Shown here: positions 43,386 through 53,545 of the stretch, one piece after another
Layout of the letters: the number at the start of each line of letters is the position of its first letter
Numbering within the stretch: the stretch's first letter is position 1
Source: Qipengyuania_B sp965214525
GTDB taxonomy: Bacteria > Pseudomonadota > Alphaproteobacteria > Sphingomonadales > Sphingomonadaceae
DNA length: 64,000 nt
NCBI GenBank assembly: GCA_965214525.1
Contig: OZ243959.1
Coordinates: 2,232,001-2,296,000 of the forward strand
Direction: 5' to 3'
The notes under the pieces: model-generated
What the model was told of the DNA's origin: nothing
The model's database searches: none
The model's input: only the letters and a program-made list of their open reading frames with translations
Translations under genes and position numbers: made by a program

Positions 43386-44425
43386 AGCGCCATATTCTGC
43401 AAGCCTGCGTCACCAGTTTGCAGCGCCCGGGCAGCCGCTTCGCCCGCGATATGAACGAACGCATCGTGCAGACCCGCCCGTTCAATGGAGAGGGACAGGA
43501 TGCCAGCCCGCCCTTCGATCAACCGGCGCAGCAGCGGTTCGATGCCGTCCTCTCCGCTCGCGCTTTCCGGCAGCGAAAAATGCCAGAAATGCCCGCCGCC
43601 GGCCTTGTGATCGTGCGCGGTGTCGCAGGGCAGGGCCTTGCGCCAGACGCCATCGGCCGCCCGGGTCTCCAGCCGGACTTGCGCAGGGATGCGATCGCGC
43701 GCCTCGTCCACGCCGCCCGCGAACGGTACCTTGCCCCCGGCGATGATCGCGATCTGCTCGCACAATCGCTCGGCATGGGCGATGACATGAGTCGAGAAGA
43801 TGACGGTTGTTCCATCCGCCGCCAATCCCCTGATAAGGCGCTCGAGTTTGCCTTGATTGATGGCGTCGAGCCCTGAGAACGGCTCGTCGAGTACGATGAG
43901 GCGCGGTCGATGGACGAGCGTGCCGAGCAGTTGGACGGTTTGCGCCATGCCCTTGGACAACTGCCTGATCTGCTTGTCGGCGGCATGACCAAGACCGTGC
44001 TGCTCCAGCAGCGCGCGGCCACGCACCCGCCCTTCTTGAAGCGGTAGGCCTCGCAGCGCACCCATGAACGCGATCGCATCGTAAGCCTTCATGGACGGGT
44101 ACAGCCCGCGCTCTTCGGGGAGGTACCCGATCAACCGGGCGATATCGTGCGGCCGATCGCTCCCCAGCACGCGCCGCGTCCCGCTATCAGGATCGATAAT
44201 TCCTAGCAGCATGCGCAAGGTGGTGGTCTTGCCCGCACCATTTGGCCCAAGAATACCGTAGATCGACCCCTCGGGCACGGCGATATCCACGCCGTCGACC
44301 GCCAAGGTCGTGTCGAACCGTTTGACAAGCGCGCGCGCGTCGATCGCAAGGCGCTGGTCAGGCATATCGGCCGTTGCAGGCTCGCTGTGCGTCTCCACGG
44401 GAATATCGTCCAGCAACCGGTCCAT
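43382..44425 (-). CDS. ABC transporter ATP-binding protein (NatA-like)
   Basis: A 347-aa ATPase. Walker A is GPNGAGKTTTLRM, the signature is LSKGMAQTVQLLGTL and Walker B is RLIVLDEPFSG. The C-terminal third (about 100 residues) is an accessory domain found in the NatA/YhaQ group. It drives the ABC-2 permease encoded immediately downstream. I prefer ATG 44425; ATG 44461 is in frame but would leave only 8 bp to the divergent queG start. Confidence 0.9.
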   Translation of the reverse strand: MDRLLDDIPVETHSEPATADMPDQRLAIDARALVKRFDTTLAVDGVDIAVPEGSIYGILGPNGAGKTTTLRMLLGIIDPDSGTRRVLGSDRPHDIARLIGYLPEERGLYPSMKAYDAIAFMGALRGLPLQEGRVRGRALLEQHGLGHAADKQIRQLSKGMAQTVQLLGTLVHRPRLIVLDEPFSGLDAINQGKLERLIRGLAADGTTVIFSTHVIAHAERLCEQIAIIAGGKVPFAGGVDEARDRIPAQVRLETRAADGVWRKALPCDTAHDHKAGGGHFWHFSLPESASGEDGIEPLLRRLIEGRAGILSLSIERAGLHDAFVHIAGEAAARALQTGDAGLQNMAL

Positions 44426-44469
44426 ATCGCGCTGGTATATCCACAGCGGTAACGGTAGCAACCATAAGC

Positions 44470-45546
44470 ATGGTTAACGATGCCCGGAACCTGGCGTTTC
44501 AGCATGCCTTGCGGTCCGAAGCGCAGCGGCTGGGCTTTGCAGCATGCGGATTTACCGACGCCGGCGATGATCCGCTACGACGCGCACGGTTGCTCGAATG
44601 GCTCGCATTGGGGCGGCACGGCACGATGGAATGGATGGCCACGCGCCGGGATCAGCGCGGCAGCCCGGGCTCGTTATGGCCGCAAGCCAGGTCCGTCATC
44701 GCGCTCGGCATGAGCTACGCTCCACAGAGAAATCCGCTGGCGCTGGCCGACGATCATGAACGCGCGCGCATATCCGTCTATGCGCAGGGCAAGGATTATC
44801 ATGACGTCGTCAAGAAGGCGTTGAAGGCGTTGGCGCGTTGGATGATCACGAATGCAGCCGGATATGACCTGCAGACGCCCGATCTCAAGGTGTTCGTCGA
44901 TACCGCGCCGGTTATGGAAAAGCCTTTGGGAGAGGCTGCGGGGATTGGCTGGCAAGGCAAGCATACCAATCTCGTCAGCCGGGAACACGGTAGCTGGCTG
45001 TTCCTGGGGGCGATCTATACGACGCTGCAACTGGCCCCCGATGCTCCGCATCCTGACAGGTGCGGATCATGTCGCCAGTGTCAGGATGCCTGTCCGACCG
45101 ATGCCTTCCCACGGCCTTATCAGCTTGATGCCCGCCGATGCATCTCGTACCTTACCATCGAGCACAAGGGGGCAATCCCGCTGGAGTTTCGCAAAGCCAT
45201 GGGCAATCGCATCTACGGGTGCGACGATTGCCTGGCAGTTTGCCCGTGGAACAAGTTTGCCGACACGGCAGCGCGCCACGCGAAATTCGTTCCGCGCGGC
45301 GATCTGACCGGGCCGGGACTGGCGCAACTTCTGACGCTGGACGATGTTGGTTTTCGGCAGAAGTTTTCCGGCTCTCCGATCAAGCGCATCGGACGCGACC
45401 GGTTCGTGCGAAATTGCCTGATCGCCGCCGGCAATAGCGACAATCGCGAATTGCTGGCGCCCGTGCAGGCGCTCGTACATGATCCCGATCCTGCTGTCGC
45501 GGAAGCTGCCAGTTGGGCGGCGGGAGAGCTTACAGCATCTCCTTGA
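44470..45546 (+). CDS. queG: Epoxyqueuosine reductase
   Basis: A 358-aa protein. The N-terminal cobalamin-binding region contains RLLEWLALGRHGTMEWM and FVDTAPVMEKPLGEAAG, with GWQGKHTNLVSREHGSWLFL after it. Two 4Fe-4S clusters are marked by CGSCRQCQDACPTDAF and CDDCLAVCPWNKF. Near the end is a HEAT-like repeat (NRELLAPVQALVHDPDPAV). It converts epoxyqueuosine to queuosine, the last step of wobble-base modification of GUN tRNAs. The stop overlaps the convergent ferredoxin-reductase gene by 17 bp. Confidence 0.95.
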   Translation: MVNDARNLAFQHALRSEAQRLGFAACGFTDAGDDPLRRARLLEWLALGRHGTMEWMATRRDQRGSPGSLWPQARSVIALGMSYAPQRNPLALADDHERARISVYAQGKDYHDVVKKALKALARWMITNAAGYDLQTPDLKVFVDTAPVMEKPLGEAAGIGWQGKHTNLVSREHGSWLFLGAIYTTLQLAPDAPHPDRCGSCRQCQDACPTDAFPRPYQLDARRCISYLTIEHKGAIPLEFRKAMGNRIYGCDDCLAVCPWNKFADTAARHAKFVPRGDLTGPGLAQLLTLDDVGFRQKFSGSPIKRIGRDRFVRNCLIAAGNSDNRELLAPVQALVHDPDPAVAEAASWAAGELTASP

Positions 45547-46756
45547 GCTGCAATTGGGGATCGGCCAGCATGGCCGGATCGATCCGCGCGCCAGCTTCCA
45601 CCAGTTTGCGACCCTGCGCGTAATCGCGCGTGACGTTGACGCAGTCGAGCGCGACGATCCGACCCTCTTGCAGATAGATCACCGAGAACTTCCGATGCGC
45701 AGGATCGCCGCGCAATACGGTGGTATCGAAGCCATCCGACACCCCCGCGGTTTGCAGCCGGAGATCGTATTGGTTGGACCAGAACCAGGGCACGGCGTCG
45801 TAGGGTTGCGGATCGCCGCAGATCGCGCGCGCGGCGGTGGCTGCCATGTCGTTCGCGTTCTGCACCGATTCCAGCCGGATGACGCTGCGCGCTGCAAAGC
45901 GGTTAACGTGTGCGGCGCAATCGCCGATGGCGTATACATCATCCAACGACGTGCGGCAGAACTCGTCGACATCCACGCCATTGGCGCCGCTCGCCCCTGC
46001 TGCAATCAACGGTCCGACTGCAGGGACGATGCCGATCCCCGCGATGACGATGTCGCAGCCGATCGTCTCGCCGTCATCGAGCCTGACGGCAGAAACGCGA
46101 TCGTTCTCTCCGACGATCGCTTCCATTTGCGCAGACAGGCGTATGTCGACCCCCTGCCGCATATGTTCCTCGGCATAGAAGACGGATATGTCCGGACCGG
46201 CCACGCGAGACAGCAAACGGCTCTGCGCTTCGATTACGGTAACATCGCAGCCTTGCTGACGCAGCGATGCTGCCGCTTCCAGCCCGATATATCCCCCGCC
46301 GATGACCACTACGCGGCGCGCGCCTTCATCCAGACCGTCAAGGATCGCATCGACATCGGCACGGGTCCTGATAGCATGGATACCGTGCAGATCGGCCCCC
46401 CGGCAGGTCAATTGCCTCGCGTCGCCCCCGCCCGCCCAGATCAATGTTCCGTAGCGATATTGCCGACCATCGGAAAGGGATATGCAATGGGCATGAGGAT
46501 CGACTTCGATAACGTTGGATCCCAGCGCGAAGCCAATATTCCTGTCTTGCCAGAATGCTTCCGGACGGATCGCCAGCCGCTCGAACGGTTTGGCTCTTGC
46601 GAGATATTCCTTGGACAGAGGGGGGCGCTCGTACGGCAGGTCGCGTTCGCGACTGACCATCAGGATCGAGCCGGCATACCCGCATTGCCGCAAGGCGATC
46701 GCGGCTTGCGCGCCGCCATGACCGGTTCCGACAATAACAGTATCAGTCTCTTCCAT
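45530..46756 (-). CDS. Ferredoxin reductase-like FAD/NAD(P) oxidoreductase
   Basis: A 408-aa flavoprotein with two Rossmann domains: IVGTGHGGAQAAIALRQ (FAD) at the N-terminus and VVIGGGYIGLEAAASLRQ (NAD(P)H) near 150. The FAD end motif is VYAIGDCAAHVN, then WSNQYDLRLQTAG, a signature of ferredoxin reductases that feed oxygenases. It passes electrons from NADH to a small ferredoxin. It could serve the P450 at 40717, but no ferredoxin gene is near. Its start is 51 bp from the GDH stop. Confidence 0.88.
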   Translation of the reverse strand: MEETDTVIVGTGHGGAQAAIALRQCGYAGSILMVSRERDLPYERPPLSKEYLARAKPFERLAIRPEAFWQDRNIGFALGSNVIEVDPHAHCISLSDGRQYRYGTLIWAGGGDARQLTCRGADLHGIHAIRTRADVDAILDGLDEGARRVVVIGGGYIGLEAAASLRQQGCDVTVIEAQSRLLSRVAGPDISVFYAEEHMRQGVDIRLSAQMEAIVGENDRVSAVRLDDGETIGCDIVIAGIGIVPAVGPLIAAGASGANGVDVDEFCRTSLDDVYAIGDCAAHVNRFAARSVIRLESVQNANDMAATAARAICGDPQPYDAVPWFWSNQYDLRLQTAGVSDGFDTTVLRGDPAHRKFSVIYLQEGRIVALDCVNVTRDYAQGRKLVEAGARIDPAMLADPQLQLKEML

Positions 46757-46807
46757 GCGCCGGCAGCGTTCGACCGGAAAAGGCCGGCTAGGTCAAGCGT
46801 TGGCGCA

Positions 46808-49800
46808 TCAGCGCGCCAGGAGGTTCCTTGCCATGCTCGCGATCTGCGCCAGCATCGGCGCGGTCACCTGCGGTTCGGTCTGCGCACGGCCCGTCATGGC
46901 GCGAAACTGCCGTACGGCCGCCGCGTTGTCGTCGATCCACCGGGTGACACCTGCCTCGATGTCCTTTCGGCCGTTCTTGCGACCGGCCAGGCGCTTGATG
47001 AAGGTGAGCCGCATCTGCTGAAAATCGCGTGCCAGCCCAGCTACCAGCAGGCGTTCCCAAACATCCGAAGGGTTCATCATGGCCGCCGTGCCCTGTGCCC
47101 AGTCAAGCCCGAGTTGCGTGCCCAGCAGCGTGAACGCCGTGGTCAGCTGACGCGGGTCGATGCCGACATCGTTGGCCAGATGCGCAAGTCCTAGCGCACC
47201 GTCCATATCGAAAAGATGCCCGACCTGGCGCGCCAGCTTTTCGGGCGCGCCCTCTTGCTTCAGTTTCGCCTCCAGCTTTTTGGATCGCTGACGGTTCTCG
47301 GCGGCCAGCAATTCGTCGGTCGCCTCGGCCAGCATATGCACCCCTTTCGACAGGGTTTCGATGATTGCCGCCGGGTCGGAGATATCGGAAATGAGCCGGA
47401 GCAGATCGGCAATCTGGCTGCGCATGGCGATCGCCAATTGATCGAGCAGCAACAGCCTTGCCCGCTCCTCCATCTTCGCCGCCTCGATCGATTCCCACAG
47501 CGCGTCGATGCCAAACAGGCGTTCGACGATGATATAGGATGCAGCCACTTGTTCGAGCGGGACGCCCTCCTCCTCCGCGATTTCGAACGGATGCACGATC
47601 CCCAGCCGGTTGACGATGCGGTTGGCCAGTTTGGTGGCAATCAGTTCGCGGCGCAGGCGATGTTCGGTGATCTGCTTGGCGAAATCCTTGCGCATCGGTT
47701 CGGGAAAGGCCTGGAAGAGCAGATCCTTCAGCGGCCCTTCGAGGGCGAAGTTCCATCCCTCGATCGCATCTTGCAAGACCAGCTTGGACGATGACAGCAG
47801 CACGGCAAGCTCTGGCCGGGTCAAGCCGGAACCTTCCGCCGCTCGCCGGATGAGGGTCTCGCTGTCGGCAAGGCCCTCGGTACGGCGATCGAGCACCTGG
47901 CGCCCCTCCAGCGTTTCGATGAGATGCAGATGGCTTTCGATGGATTTTGCGCCGCCGGTCTGCGCGATGGATAAGGCCAGCGCTTGATCGAAATTGTCTT
48001 CCAATACGATCTGCGCCACCTCTTCGGTCATCGACTCCAACACCCGGTTGCGCCGTTCTTCGGACAGCTTGCCGGCCCGTTGTGCCGCCGCCAGCGCAAT
48101 CTTGATGTTGACCTCGTTATCGGAGCAATCGACGCCGGCGGAATTATCTATGAAATCGGTGTTGACGCGGCCGCCTGTGCCCCCGTTGCCCCTTCTGGCG
48201 AACTCGATGCGCCCCGCCTGCGTCACGCCCAGATTGGCGCCTTCCCCGATAACCTTTGCCCGAACCTCCTCGCCATCGACCCGTAACATATCGTTGGCCG
48301 GATCGCCGACCTGGATGTTGTTCTCGCTGGCTGCCTTGACGTAGGTGCCGATCCCGCCGAACCAGAACAGATCGACCGGTGCGCGCAAGATTGCCGAGAT
48401 CAGCGCATCCGGTTCGATCTCGCGCCCCTTCAGTTCAGCATCGTCGATCCCCAGCGCCGCTTGGGCAGTCTTGCTCAACGTGATGCTTTTGGCGGAACGC
48501 GAGAAGACGCCCCCGCCGCGCGATACCAGCGCGGTATCGTAATCGGCCCAACTCGATCGCGGCAAATCGAACATGCGTTTGCGTTCGCACCAACTGGCGG
48601 CCGGGTCGGGATCGGGATCGATGAAGATGTCCCGGTGATCGAACGCCGCGACCAGCTTGATGGCCTTGGACAACAGCATCCCGTTGCCGAACACGTCGCC
48701 CGACATGTCTCCGCACCCGGCGACGCGCACCGTTTGGGTCTGCACGTCGATCCCCAGTTCGCGAAAATGCCGCTGGACTGAAATCCAAGCACCGCGGGCG
48801 GTGATCGCCATCTCCTTGTGATCGTATCCATGCGAGCCGCCGCTCGCGAAAGCATCGTCGAGCCAGAAGTCGCGGTTTTCCGCAATGGCGTTGGCGACAT
48901 CGGAAAACCGGGCCGTGCCTTTGTCCGCGGCGACGACGAAATACGGGTCCTCGCCATCAAGAATGGCGATATCCTCGGGATGCACGACCTTGTCATCGAC
49001 GATATTGTCGGTAATCGACAGCAGGCTGCGGATGAACACCTCGTAGCTCGCCTGCCCTTCGGCTGCCCAGCCTTCCCGATCGACCGACGGCGAAGGAAGC
49101 TGCTTGGGATAGAACCCGCCCTTCGCTCCGGTCGGCACGATTACCGCGTTCTTCACTCGCTGTGCCTTCATCAGGCCAAGCACTTCGGTACGGAAGTCGT
49201 CGCGCCGGTCCGACCAGCGGATGCCTCCGCGGGCGATCGCGCCGGCTCGCAGATGAATGCCTTCGACCCGACGCGAATATACGAAGATCTCGCGCCAGGG
49301 CAGCGGCATGGGCATGTTCGGAACCATCGCGGAGTCGATCTTGAACGCCAGCGCCTCTCCGGCGGCAGGAGCAAAGGCGTTGGTGCGCAGGATCGCTTCG
49401 ATGAGCGACTGGTTGAGCCGCAACAACCGGTCATCGTTGATCGCCTGCACGTTCGTCAAACCCTTCCGGATCCGCTCCCGCGCCGAATCGATCGCTTTCT
49501 CGCGCGAGCCGCTGAATTGCGGATCGTGCCGGGCGACGAACAGATCGATCAGCGCGCGCGTAACATCGGGAGCACCGTTCAACGCATCGACGACGGTGTA
49601 GATGGTGAAACCCATGCCCGCTTGGCGCAGATACCGGTAGAAGGCGCGCAGCCAGTTCGCCTCGTTCGCCTGCAACCGGGCTCCTACCACCAACCGGTTG
49701 AAGACATCGTTTTCCGCCGCGCCGTTCAGCACGGCGGCGACAGCGCGCTCGATGGTTTCCGATCGATCGAGGGAGGTCTGCGCGTTTGTATTTTCCGGCA

Positions 49801-51556
49801 GTTCCAGATGGAAGTCGTGGATCGTGCCGACCCGCCCCTCGTCGAGGACGGTCGGGATTTCGCTGTTCACCCGGAAGCCGAAATTCTCGAGCGCCGGCAC
49901 AGCATCCGAAAGCGGCAGACTGCCTTGCGCCTGGTAAAGCTTCAGCCGCAGATGGTCGGCCGGGTCGCCATCCCGATGATACAGACGGGCATCGCGCCGC
50001 CCGGTATCGGCGGCAGCGTCGGCCTGATCGGAAGGCTGCAACGCCCGCAGGCGGACGATGTCGCGGGCGGCCTCTCCCGCACCGTATTCGGCGCGGTAGC
50101 TGCCTGGGAAGTATTCCGCATAACGCGTGGCCAGCGCGGCCGCCCGACCAGGATCGCCATCGATAGCGAGTTCGTTCTCTATCGCTTCGGGCCATCCGCG
50201 CAGCATCGATTGCAGACGTTGCTCGATAGCCGCTTCATCGCTCTTGTTGCCGAATTCGCGCAAATCGAGAACGAAGCGCAGCATTGCCAGGTTGCCACCT
50301 TCGACCTCAAGGCTCCAATCCAGCAAGCGCGCCCCGCTTTCCTGTTCGAGCAGCGCCTGGATCTGCAGGCGGACCCGCGTCGCCAGCATATCGCGTGGAA
50401 TCCAGACGAAGGCGAACAGGTGCCGGGCAAGCGGTGCCTCCACCAGCGACAGGCGGGGCCTGGGGCGATCGACCAGACTCATCATGGTGGTGACGACCCG
50501 CGCGACGTTCTTGTCGGAAAATGCAATCAGCAGATCGTGCGGCAGGGCCGTGAAGGCATGGACCAGCGCCTTGCCCGCGTGGCTGCCGTGATCGAAATCG
50601 AGGTCGTCGAACAAGGTCTCGAGCTGTCGGCGCAGCCGTGGCACGCTGCGTGGTGGTGCCTGCAGGGCAGCGCTCGTCCATACACCGGCATGGACCGACA
50701 GTGCTGTGATCTTGCCGTCGGTACGCACTGGTACGATGAACAGGTCGAGCGGCACCCGGCGATGGACGTTCGAAAGCCGGTTGGCCTTGATGATGAGGAG
50801 ATCGCGGCCGGGCGCATCACCCTGTTCGAAATAGGCAAAGGCACGCTCGAAAGAAGCGTCGGCCAGGATTTCCTTCGCGCTTTTTCGACATATTCCCAAG
50901 GCCTTGCCGTACGTGCCATCACGGTGCCGGATGACATGCCCCAATTGCGTCAGCATTCCATGCTCCAGCCATTCGAGCAGCTCGGTGCTTTCCTTGCTTT
51001 CGCACCGCTGCGCATCCTGCTGCATCGCCCTTTGCAGCTTGCCCCAGTCGCTCACCGCGGCGCGAACGTCCTCCAGAGTTTCGCGCACGATTGTCGACAG
51101 CATGCGCCGCTGTTTCGCATCGACCCGGTCCGTCTCGATATAGATCATCGATTCGTACAGGACGCCTTCCGGCTCCCCTTCCGGGATGGTCTGCAATTGC
51201 GAGCGTGCGTCGCGTTCGACCGGGATTATCGGATGCACCAGACGGTCAATCGCGATGCCGAGCGACGCGATTGCGTTGGCGGTCGAATCGACCAGGAACG
51301 GCATGTCGTCGTTGACGATCGCGATACGGGTGAAGCGCCGCTCTTCGGAAGCACTGGCAATCTGTATCGCCGGCTTCCCGGGGGTTCGATCCCGCGCTGT
51401 CTCGGCCACGAACCGCGCTGCTTCGCGAAGTAGTTCCGCCGGAAACTCGGTATCTCCCGGCAGCAACGAAGCTTTCATCCGCGCAATGATCGCCTCAAGC
51501 AAGGGCTGCCCGCCCGACGTTTTTGCGGCAGGCTTTCGGCTTTTCTTCGCCACCAT
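46808..51556 (-). CDS. NAD-specific glutamate dehydrogenase, large (about 180 kDa) type
   Basis: A 1582-aa protein of the large GDH family. It has long N-terminal regulatory regions (an ACT-like segment near RIAIVNDDMPFLVDSTANAI). The catalytic domain, around residue 780, contains EGIHLRAGAIARGGIRWSDR and IVPTGAKGGFYPKQ. The nucleotide-binding part follows (IVDDKVVHPEDIAILDGEDPYFVVA then GGSHGYDHKEMAITARG), and a long helical C-terminus closes it. It oxidises glutamate to 2-oxoglutarate with NAD and is widespread in alphaproteobacteria. The ATG at 51556 is chosen because the further upstream frame is unlike the family. A long open frame on the other strand is only its shadow. Confidence 0.94.
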   Translation of the reverse strand: MVAKKSRKPAAKTSGGQPLLEAIIARMKASLLPGDTEFPAELLREAARFVAETARDRTPGKPAIQIASASEERRFTRIAIVNDDMPFLVDSTANAIASLGIAIDRLVHPIIPVERDARSQLQTIPEGEPEGVLYESMIYIETDRVDAKQRRMLSTIVRETLEDVRAAVSDWGKLQRAMQQDAQRCESKESTELLEWLEHGMLTQLGHVIRHRDGTYGKALGICRKSAKEILADASFERAFAYFEQGDAPGRDLLIIKANRLSNVHRRVPLDLFIVPVRTDGKITALSVHAGVWTSAALQAPPRSVPRLRRQLETLFDDLDFDHGSHAGKALVHAFTALPHDLLIAFSDKNVARVVTTMMSLVDRPRPRLSLVEAPLARHLFAFVWIPRDMLATRVRLQIQALLEQESGARLLDWSLEVEGGNLAMLRFVLDLREFGNKSDEAAIEQRLQSMLRGWPEAIENELAIDGDPGRAAALATRYAEYFPGSYRAEYGAGEAARDIVRLRALQPSDQADAAADTGRRDARLYHRDGDPADHLRLKLYQAQGSLPLSDAVPALENFGFRVNSEIPTVLDEGRVGTIHDFHLELPENTNAQTSLDRSETIERAVAAVLNGAAENDVFNRLVVGARLQANEANWLRAFYRYLRQAGMGFTIYTVVDALNGAPDVTRALIDLFVARHDPQFSGSREKAIDSARERIRKGLTNVQAINDDRLLRLNQSLIEAILRTNAFAPAAGEALAFKIDSAMVPNMPMPLPWREIFVYSRRVEGIHLRAGAIARGGIRWSDRRDDFRTEVLGLMKAQRVKNAVIVPTGAKGGFYPKQLPSPSVDREGWAAEGQASYEVFIRSLLSITDNIVDDKVVHPEDIAILDGEDPYFVVAADKGTARFSDVANAIAENRDFWLDDAFASGGSHGYDHKEMAITARGAWISVQRHFRELGIDVQTQTVRVAGCGDMSGDVFGNGMLLSKAIKLVAAFDHRDIFIDPDPDPAASWCERKRMFDLPRSSWADYDTALVSRGGGVFSRSAKSITLSKTAQAALGIDDAELKGREIEPDALISAILRAPVDLFWFGGIGTYVKAASENNIQVGDPANDMLRVDGEEVRAKVIGEGANLGVTQAGRIEFARRGNGGTGGRVNTDFIDNSAGVDCSDNEVNIKIALAAAQRAGKLSEERRNRVLESMTEEVAQIVLEDNFDQALALSIAQTGGAKSIESHLHLIETLEGRQVLDRRTEGLADSETLIRRAAEGSGLTRPELAVLLSSSKLVLQDAIEGWNFALEGPLKDLLFQAFPEPMRKDFAKQITEHRLRRELIATKLANRIVNRLGIVHPFEIAEEEGVPLEQVAASYIIVERLFGIDALWESIEAAKMEERARLLLLDQLAIAMRSQIADLLRLISDISDPAAIIETLSKGVHMLAEATDELLAAENRQRSKKLEAKLKQEGAPEKLARQVGHLFDMDGALGLAHLANDVGIDPRQLTTAFTLLGTQLGLDWAQGTAAMMNPSDVWERLLVAGLARDFQQMRLTFIKRLAGRKNGRKDIEAGVTRWIDDNAAAVRQFRAMTGRAQTEPQVTAPMLAQIASMARNLLAR

Positions 51557-51712
51557 GATCTCTGGCTCCGTCACTCGCACTTGCGCGGCGAGCTTCCTCT
51601 CGATTACATTCCGCTGCGCATTCGGCGCGGATGGGTGCCGCTTAGGCGTCCAAACCACCCGCCGCAAGCGGCGCGCCAGCTTTTCATCGTAGCTTGCGAG
51701 CCTCGCACCCGG

Positions 51713-52723
51713 TCAAGCCACTTCAGCGTCTTTCGCCGAAACTTCCGCCACGGCGGCCGCCACCATCGCCAAGGTTCGCTCGCGTGCTGCCGGATCGTAA
51801 GTAGCTCCGGCCAGAAGCAATTCATCAGCCTGCGTACGGGCGATAAACGCTTGAATACGACGTGCGACTTCGCCCGGCGTACCGACTGCCGCCGCCTGTC
51901 CCAGATGATCGAGCATAGCCCTTGCGGACGGCGGCAACGTATCGCGATAGTCCGCCACCGGGGGCGGCAATCTGCCCGGACTTCCCGTGCGCAGCCGAAC
52001 GAAGCTTTGCTGCTGGCTCGAGGCGATCAGTTCCGCCTGATCGTGCGTGTCTGCGGCGAAGACATTCATCGCGACCATGACATGGGGGCGATCGCGCTGC
52101 GCGGAAGGTTCGAACCGCTCCCGATAAAGGTGCAACGCCGCATCCAGGTGATCGGGGGCGAAATGCGCGGCGAACGCATAGGGCAGACCAAGCTTGGCAG
52201 CCAGTTGCGCACCGAACAGGCTGGAGCCCAGCATCCACATCTCGACATCCGATCCGTATCCCGGTGTTGCCTTGATCGCCAGGTCGAGATCGCCGGTCAG
52301 CAATGCGCGCAGTTCCACGACGTCCTGCGGGAAATGCTCGGCAGCCTGGTGCAGGTTCTTGCGCAGGGCGCGCTGCAATTCCGGTCCGGCACCCGGCGCC
52401 CGTCCCAGACCCAGGTCGACCCGGCCCGGATACATGGCGTCCAAGGTGCCAAACTGCTCGGCGATCTGGAACGGGGTATGATTGGGCAGCATGATCCCGC
52501 CCGAACCGATGCGAATCGTTCGGGTGGCGGAACCAATATGCGCGAGGACGACCGAGGTCGCACCGCCGGCAATCCCATCCATCGCATGATGTTCGGCGAC
52601 CCAGAACCGCTTGTAGCCGAGCCGCTCCGCCGTCTGCGCGAGGCTTGCCGATGCGGCGAACGCCTCCTGCAACGTGCCACCTTCGCGAACCGGTACGAGG
52701 TCGAGAACGGAAAGGGGGATCAT
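51713..52723 (-). CDS. LLM class flavin-dependent oxidoreductase (luciferase-like)
   Basis: A 336-aa TIM-barrel protein: PLSVLDLVPVREGGTLQEAF, then RFWVAEHHAMDGIAGGATSV and SGGIMLPNHTPFQIAEQFGT. These are hallmarks of the YhbW-like group of luciferase-type monooxygenases. They use reduced FMN and oxygen, and physiological substrates are mostly unknown. It is last in a minus-strand run with the TPR and hydrolase genes; its start overlaps the TPR gene stop by four bases. Confidence 0.9.
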   Translation of the reverse strand: MIPLSVLDLVPVREGGTLQEAFAASASLAQTAERLGYKRFWVAEHHAMDGIAGGATSVVLAHIGSATRTIRIGSGGIMLPNHTPFQIAEQFGTLDAMYPGRVDLGLGRAPGAGPELQRALRKNLHQAAEHFPQDVVELRALLTGDLDLAIKATPGYGSDVEMWMLGSSLFGAQLAAKLGLPYAFAAHFAPDHLDAALHLYRERFEPSAQRDRPHVMVAMNVFAADTHDQAELIASSQQQSFVRLRTGSPGRLPPPVADYRDTLPPSARAMLDHLGQAAAVGTPGEVARRIQAFIARTQADELLLAGATYDPAARERTLAMVAAAVAEVSAKDAEVA

Positions 52724-53543
52724 GGTGTGTCCATTCGCGCGAGCAAATCCTGCGCGATCGCCGCTTCGGGAGATGCCGGGGCCATCGCGATCACGGATCG
52801 CCAGCTTTCGCGGGCGGCGGCTTCGCGGCCGGCCATCCCGGCAACGATGCCCGCCTCAAGTCCGATCTGAGGATCGCGAGGGGCAAGAGCGGCGGCACGT
52901 TCGATCTGCGTTTGCGCATTTGGCAGTTGCTCTTGCATGCGGGACAGCGTGGCAGATAGCAACCACACCTCGGCGCTGTCGGGACGCGCCGTGCGCGCGT
53001 CGGCCAAAAGCGCCTCGGCCTGCGCAAACTCGAGCAAAGCCATATGCGCGCGGACCTGATCGAGTTGCAACCCGAAGCCCAAAGCATCGTCCGCGGCCGC
53101 CAGCGCCTCACCGCGCGCATGGCCCAGCAGGACAAGCGCCGCTCCACCGTCGCCGCGTGCCAGCGCGGCATTGCCTGCCATGCCCCCCAGAACGGCGCGA
53201 TAGGCGTATGATTCTGCGGATCGGTCGCATCGCGGGCCGCAATCAGCGCCGCTCCTGCCTCATCGAACCGCCCAAGTTGCGCGAGCGCCAACCCCTTGCA
53301 GTGACCGGCCTCGGCTGCATCGGAGCCGGCGACTTCGGCGAGCCACTTGTCCGAGGCGGCAAGAGCAGCGGCGGGATCGGATCGAATCACGGTGAGGCAG
53401 CGCTCCAGCCGCGAGGACACACCCTCCGCCGCCTGCGGTTCGCCGGGCGTTTCGCGAGGTGACTGCTGCGGTAGGGAGGGGTAGGCGTTCGGGTCGCCGG
53501 GAACCGGCTGCGTCAGCGCAAGCGCCATAAGGGTAGCAAACAT
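52720..53543 (-). pseudogene. Secreted TPR-type protein gene with a frameshift
   Basis: The N-terminal frame from ATG 53543 reads MFATLMALALTQPVPGDPN and runs through a helical TPR-like region (LERCLTVIRSDPAAALAASD, then GLALAQLGRFDEAGAALIAA). The frame shifts near 53183-53207. The continuation in another frame is MAGNAALARGDGGAALVLLG to the end at 52720, again TPR-like. The junction is near a run of six C bases and ACGCCTATCGC. A one-base loss would explain it; a sequencing error is also possible. Whole, it would be a periplasmic TPR protein of about 275 residues. The upstream hydrolase gene stop ends 2 bp before this ATG. Confidence 0.75.
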
Positions 53544-53545
53544 CG

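Noticed and set aside
45479..47194. A 571-codon plus-strand frame
   Set aside because: It is antisense to the ferredoxin-reductase gene and the end of the GDH gene, both of which are clear matches; the frame has no domain signature.
48818..51433. An 871-codon open frame on the plus strand
   Set aside because: It lies wholly antisense to the NAD-glutamate dehydrogenase gene. High GC content makes long antisense frames common, and its product has no recognisable domain.
51557..51667. N-terminal extension of the GDH gene to 51667
   Set aside because: Residues there are unlike the family, and the ATG at 51556 begins the normal low-complexity start.
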